Positions 60,817 to 64,000 of a stretch of DNA of 64,000 bases are shown here, one piece after another. The notes under the pieces are model-generated. The model had not been told where the DNA came from, did no database searches, and worked only from the letters and a program-made list of their open reading frames with translations. Made by a program: the position numbers and the translations under genes. The stretch's first letter is position 1. Each line of letters opens with the position of its first letter. Source of the DNA: Hymenobacter sp. YC55 (lineage in GTDB: Bacteria > Bacteroidota > Bacteroidia > Cytophagales > Hymenobacteraceae); NCBI RefSeq assembly GCF_029433095.1, contig NZ_JARNTX010000002.1, positions 620,001-684,000 on the forward strand, written 5' to 3'.

Positions 60817-61308
60817 ATGACCACTGCTACCGCTCCGCTACCTGCTCGTTCTCTGCGTCGCTTTGCAGTGCTGGCAGTTGTTCTTTATCTGATCTGGTTT
60901 TTCGGGTACGAGTATTGGGTATTACCAGACGGTAGACTCAATTCGTTGCTTTCCAATAATATAGCCGCAACGGCCGCTATGGTACTGCGTGCAATCGGCT
61001 TTCCGGCCCGTATTGCTCCCGACGATTCTATCCTTATTATGATGGGCCAGCAAAAGGCTGTGTACGTCGGAGACTATTGCAATGGCTTGGTGCTCTACGC
61101 TTTGTTTACTGGGTTTGTGCTGGCTTATCCCGGGCCACTGCGTCGTAAAGTCTGGTTCATACCCGCCGGTATTTTTATTGTCTACCTCCTAAACGTGGTG
61201 CGAGTAGCGGCATTGGCCGTGAATTTCCTTTATTCCTTCAAGACAGTGGATTTCAATCACCACTACACGTTCACGTTTATCGTGTATGGCTGTATCTTCT
61301 TGCTTTAG
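60817..61308 (+). CDS. Exosortase/archaeosortase-family protease, frame ended by TAG
   Basis: 163 residues from the ATG at 60817, with about five membrane helices. The catalytic residues of exosortases are present: C88 in VGDYCNGLVL, R129 in LLNVVRVAAL, and H148/H149 in DFNHHYTFTF. It would cleave and re-link proteins with a C-terminal sorting tail on the outer face of the inner membrane. The frame stops at TAG 61306-61308 inside what should be the last helix (YGCIFLL), but the same frame stays open for another 19 codons (MLWARHLAM...) to a TGA at 61366-61368. That TGA overlaps the next gene's ATG. A TGG to TAG change would explain this. Exact subfamily uncertain; I recall X- and F-type exosortases in this phylum. 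Confidence 0.8.
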   Translation: MTTATAPLPARSLRRFAVLAVVLYLIWFFGYEYWVLPDGRLNSLLSNNIAATAAMVLRAIGFPARIAPDDSILIMMGQQKAVYVGDYCNGLVLYALFTGFVLAYPGPLRRKVWFIPAGIFIVYLLNVVRVAALAVNFLYSFKTVDFNHHYTFTFIVYGCIFLL

Positions 61309-61368
61309 ATGCTATGGGCGCGGCATTTAGCTATGTCTACACCAGCAGTGCGGCCCACGGTTGTATGA
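61309..61368 (+). other. In-frame continuation of the exosortase gene beyond the TAG
   Basis: Twenty codons in the exosortase frame from ATG 61309 to TGA 61366-61368, starting MLWARHLAMSTPAV. A hydrophobic/basic start continues the interrupted helix in the way expected for the family's C-terminal end. The TGA forms ATGA (61365-61368) with the next start. Confidence 0.6.
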
Positions 61369-61901
61369 GTATGGCCGCACCAGTAAAACTCTACCCGCTA
61401 GCTACTAGCTACTCCCGGCTCCTAAGTAGTCTGGGGCGGGTTCTGGCTATAGCTGGTTTAGTATTGATTCTCTTTTATCTGGGTACCTACGATTGGGTTG
61501 TGTTTGACGCCCTAACTGCAGGCTGGCAAAGGGTCTTTACCAGCATAGGTTTAGCTGATGAGCTAGCTGCTCTGCAGCGCAGCGTAAGCCGACAAATAAC
61601 TTGGCGCAGTCTGCCCACTATGCTTAGCTACGGGTTGCTTTACACCGGCACCTGCTTGCTGCTACTGCGCCTACTGCTGCCTCGTGGCGGTCGGCGCATG
61701 CGCTGGGCCGCGTTGCTGTACCTGATTGTATTTGGGGCATGTGGTCTGCTGCTAGCAGGAGCCAAATTAGCCGGCGACGTACCGTGGGCCTACCGTCTGG
61801 CCCGTCGTCTCATCGACTTTATTGTCTCGCCATTGCCTGTTATCGTGTTGGTGCCGCTGTTGCGCTGGTACGTTTCGCCGAAAAGTAAGGAAGATAGGTG
61901 A
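61365..61901 (+). CDS. Exosortase-associated membrane protein (inferred)
   Basis: 178 residues from the ATG at 61365 (MSMAAPVKLYPL); an in-frame ATG at 61314 would lie inside the exosortase C-terminal codons and is less likely, and ATG 61371 is an alternative. About four hydrophobic segments: VLAIAGLVLILFYLGTYDWVVF, LPTMLSYGLLYTGTCLLLLRLLL, WAALLYLIVFGACGLLLAGA and LIDFIVSPLPVIVLVPLLRWY. It overlaps the ancestral exosortase frame by four bases, so it is probably coupled to it. Membrane partners of this kind accompany F/X-type exosortases in Bacteroidota. Role unknown; assignment is by position and topology. Confidence 0.7.
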   Translation: MSMAAPVKLYPLATSYSRLLSSLGRVLAIAGLVLILFYLGTYDWVVFDALTAGWQRVFTSIGLADELAALQRSVSRQITWRSLPTMLSYGLLYTGTCLLLLRLLLPRGGRRMRWAALLYLIVFGACGLLLAGAKLAGDVPWAYRLARRLIDFIVSPLPVIVLVPLLRWYVSPKSKEDR

Positions 61902-62113
61902 ACGTGGATAGTGGTATTATCAATAACAGAACAATTGCACTTATTGTGTTTTGTAGTAATATACAAAGCGCGCAATTGCGTGAAAGGCAGTTGTACTGAC
62001 CGAGTAAGGCGGCTTGCTTGGCGGCTAGGCTGTATAGTTCAGCCAGCCCCTCTGGGAAGCCGCTCTACAGGCATTACCTTAGTGAAGTTGTAAAAACCGT
62101 GCTGTGCTTCTTT

Positions 62114-64000
62114 ATGAAACCATCTGCTTCCTCTATCCCCCTTTTCACCACCGGACAACCAGGGCAACCTGCTACCGATGGGCAGGTGGATGAGCTAAAG
62201 CGGGAGCTGGCAGCCGCCCGGCAACGCGAACAGCAGTTGCGTGCACAGCGCGACTTTTACGCTAATATTTTGCAAGAATTGCCCGTGGAGGTGGTCGTTC
62301 TTGATCAACACTTCCGGTATGTATATGCCAATCCGCAGGCCGTACCCGACGAGGAGGCTCGCACCTGGCTACTGGGGCACACAGTGCTGGACTACTGCCA
62401 GCGGTATCATTTTCCCGTCGAATTAGCTCAGCAGCGGCGGCGCATGTTCGATAAAGTTTTGCACGAGCAGCAGCAAGTCAGTTGGGAAGATGTTACGCCC
62501 TATCCGGAGGGTCCGCGCAGCCACCAGCGCCACTTCAAGCCCATGGCTCGGCCTGCCGGTGAGCCACCGCTGGTGCTAGGTTACGGCCTCGATATCACCG
62601 AGCAACTAGCGGCCGAAGTGCGCAGCCGCCACAACAAAACGATTGCCGACGAGCGCCAAACCCTGATTCAACAGATAACGGACGCAAGCCCGCAGGTCAT
62701 CTACGTGCGCGATGCGCAGGGGGAGCTCATTTTCCGTAACCGGGCCTTTCATGAGTTAGCGGCGCGCAGCCACCATGCAGCACCCCAGCAGCTAAATCTG
62801 GCCGAGGTCGTTGAGCTGCGTCAGTGGGAGGCAGCGTATCGCGAAGTGTTGCACCACCAGCGGCCCGTTATGCAGGAAAGCTCTTGCACCCTAGCCGATG
62901 GTAGTGTGCTGTGGTTTCAGATCAGTAAGCTGCCGCTGCCCCAGCCCGATGGCACCGTGCACGTCCTGACCATTGCTACCGATATCACCGAAATAAAAGA
63001 GGCGCGCCAAACGCTAGAGCGCAGTACCACCCAGTACCGCGACCTGCTGGCCCATACGCAGGCGCTCATCGGCACCCACGACCTACAGGGCCGCCTCCTA
63101 TCGGTGAATCCGGCCGTGGAAGAGTTAATGGGGCTGCCGGCTTCTACTATTGTTGGGTGCCACTTAACCCAAGCCGTGCCACCCGAACTACACGCGGGCG
63201 TACAGCAATACCTAACTGAAATCAAAGTTAACAAGCACAGTCAGGGGGTGATGAAGCTTGTCAACCAGCACGACGAACAGCACTATATTCTTTTCAACAA
63301 TTTCAAAGTGGATGATCCAGGGAAAGAGCCGTACGTGGTAGCTTACGGGCAGGTAATCACAGAGCGGGTACAAGCCGAACGGGAGCTACGCCGGGCCAAG
63401 CGCGAAGCCGAAGCAAATGCACGCGCCAAGGAAAACTTCTTGGCCAACATGAGCCACGAAATTCGCACTCCCATGAACGGTGTGCTAGGAATGGCCGGAT
63501 TGCTAGCCAAAACTCCCCTCGATGCGCAGCAACGCCAATATTTAGATACCATTCTAACATCGGGCCGCAACCTGTTGGCCGTTCTCAACGATGTATTGGA
63601 TATGGCTAAAATATCCGCGGGCAAGCTTGAACTCGAGCATATACCTTTCGACCTCAGCAAATCTATTCGCACGGCAGCTCAGACCTTGGCATACCGGGCC
63701 GCCGAGAAAAACCTGATTTTCGATATTCAGCCGCTGAGCCTCTCCGAACCTGTGGTGCTCAGCGACCCTTATCGACTCAACCAAGTGTTGCTCAACTTGC
63801 TTAGTAACGCCATCAAGTTCACGGAGCGAGGCAGCGTCACGCTAGGCAGCGACGTGCTCCGCGATACCGCTACTGCCGTTACCGTTCGCTTCTGGGTGCG
63901 CGATACCGGCATCGGGATTCCAGCCGAGAAGCAAGAGCAGATTTTCGAAAATTTCACGCAAGCCTACGCCGACACTTCGCGTCGCTTCGGCGGTACCGGG
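62114..64000 (+). CDS. Multi-PAS sensor histidine kinase, 3' end cut by window
   Basis: 629 residues visible from the ATG at 62114; the frame is open to the last base. A short coiled stretch (DELKRELAAARQREQQLRAQRDF, about 25-50) precedes three PAS units: about 50-175 (ending GLDITEQ), about 190-300 (ending ATDITEIKE) and about 310-430 (ending GQVITERV). The HisKA helix has H448 in FLANMSHEIRTPMNGVLGM, and the HATPase domain shows LLNLLSNAIKFTE, WVRDTGIGIPAEKQEQIFENF and the start of RRFGGTG. The HEIRTPMNG form is typical of hybrid kinases, so receiver domains may follow outside the window. No membrane segment seen. Confidence 0.93.
   Translation, partial: MKPSASSIPLFTTGQPGQPATDGQVDELKRELAAARQREQQLRAQRDFYANILQELPVEVVVLDQHFRYVYANPQAVPDEEARTWLLGHTVLDYCQRYHFPVELAQQRRRMFDKVLHEQQQVSWEDVTPYPEGPRSHQRHFKPMARPAGEPPLVLGYGLDITEQLAAEVRSRHNKTIADERQTLIQQITDASPQVIYVRDAQGELIFRNRAFHELAARSHHAAPQQLNLAEVVELRQWEAAYREVLHHQRPVMQESSCTLADGSVLWFQISKLPLPQPDGTVHVLTIATDITEIKEARQTLERSTTQYRDLLAHTQALIGTHDLQGRLLSVNPAVEELMGLPASTIVGCHLTQAVPPELHAGVQQYLTEIKVNKHSQGVMKLVNQHDEQHYILFNNFKVDDPGKEPYVVAYGQVITERVQAERELRRAKREAEANARAKENFLANMSHEIRTPMNGVLGMAGLLAKTPLDAQQRQYLDTILTSGRNLLAVLNDVLDMAKISAGKLELEHIPFDLSKSIRTAAQTLAYRAAEKNLIFDIQPLSLSEPVVLSDPYRLNQVLLNLLSNAIKFTERGSVTLGSDVLRDTATAVTVRFWVRDTGIGIPAEKQEQIFENFTQAYADTSRRFGGTG

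Noticed and set aside
1..64000. CRISPR arrays, tRNA/rRNA genes, insertion sequences, prophage genes
   Set aside because: Looked for and not seen: no regularly spaced repeats, transposase motifs or tRNA-like arms were recognised by eye.

Overview
The window looks like a chromosomal segment of a Hymenobacter-type member of the Bacteroidota (Cytophagales). The evidence is coding DNA of roughly 55-57% GC with AT-rich gaps, a SusC/SusD pair, the type IX secretion translocon gene sprA, three proteins with the T9SS C-terminal sorting domain, LytTR/LytS signalling, and several promoters of the Bacteroidota form (-33 TTG/TTTG, -7 TAnnTTTG). No CRISPR array, insertion sequence, prophage, rRNA or tRNA was seen. 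Genus-level placement is inference from gene content.

Layout. 1-3 kb: end of a surface-glycan locus (glycosyltransferase, rfbC) facing murF. 3-12 kb: a ten-repeat FG-GAP T9SS cargo protein, an omega-amidase/methionine (glutamine) aminotransferase pair, a six-PAS cytosolic histidine kinase and lipoprotein MsrA. 12-18 kb: small unknown proteins, an 800-base non-coding stretch, a DUF2141 secreted protein, a large HEYRH metallopeptidase-like/beta-propeller protein and a pirin-like bicupin. 18-24 kb (minus strand): a LytS/LytTR pair, a YdeI-like protein, then SDR, FAH-family and SDR enzymes resembling the non-phosphorylative L-fucose/L-rhamnose route. 24-29 kb: SusD and SusC. 30-42 kb: maeB, ruvA, sprA, gcvH and a VanZ-family gene. 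42-50 kb: an M28 peptidase, a small secreted protein, yicC, and a TonB-dependent receptor followed by a secreted T9SS protein. 50-54 kb: a glycosyltransferase, a flippase and a methyltransferase. 54-64 kb: a secreted cytochrome c/PA14/T9SS protein, an ECF sigma factor with a putative anti-sigma partner, a MoxR ATPase, an exosortase-family gene with its membrane partner, and the start of a multi-PAS histidine kinase cut by the window edge.

How the genes work together. Export runs through SprA, and at least three cargo proteins here carry the matching sorting domain. Nutrient uptake is represented by SusCD and a second TonB receptor. Surface glycan synthesis appears in two pieces.

The most notable observation is the exosortase-family gene. 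Its frame is interrupted by TAG at 61306-61308, yet continues open to a TGA that forms a 4-base ATGA overlap with the next gene. This suggests a recent nonsense mutation, a base-call error, or a real short form. Other points are a short-chain dehydrogenase with Asn in place of the active-site Lys, and a composition dip inside sprA. Starts were moved to internal ATG codons wherever the longest frame began with TTG or with sequence lacking protein-like character. All family names come from motif reading; no database search was run.
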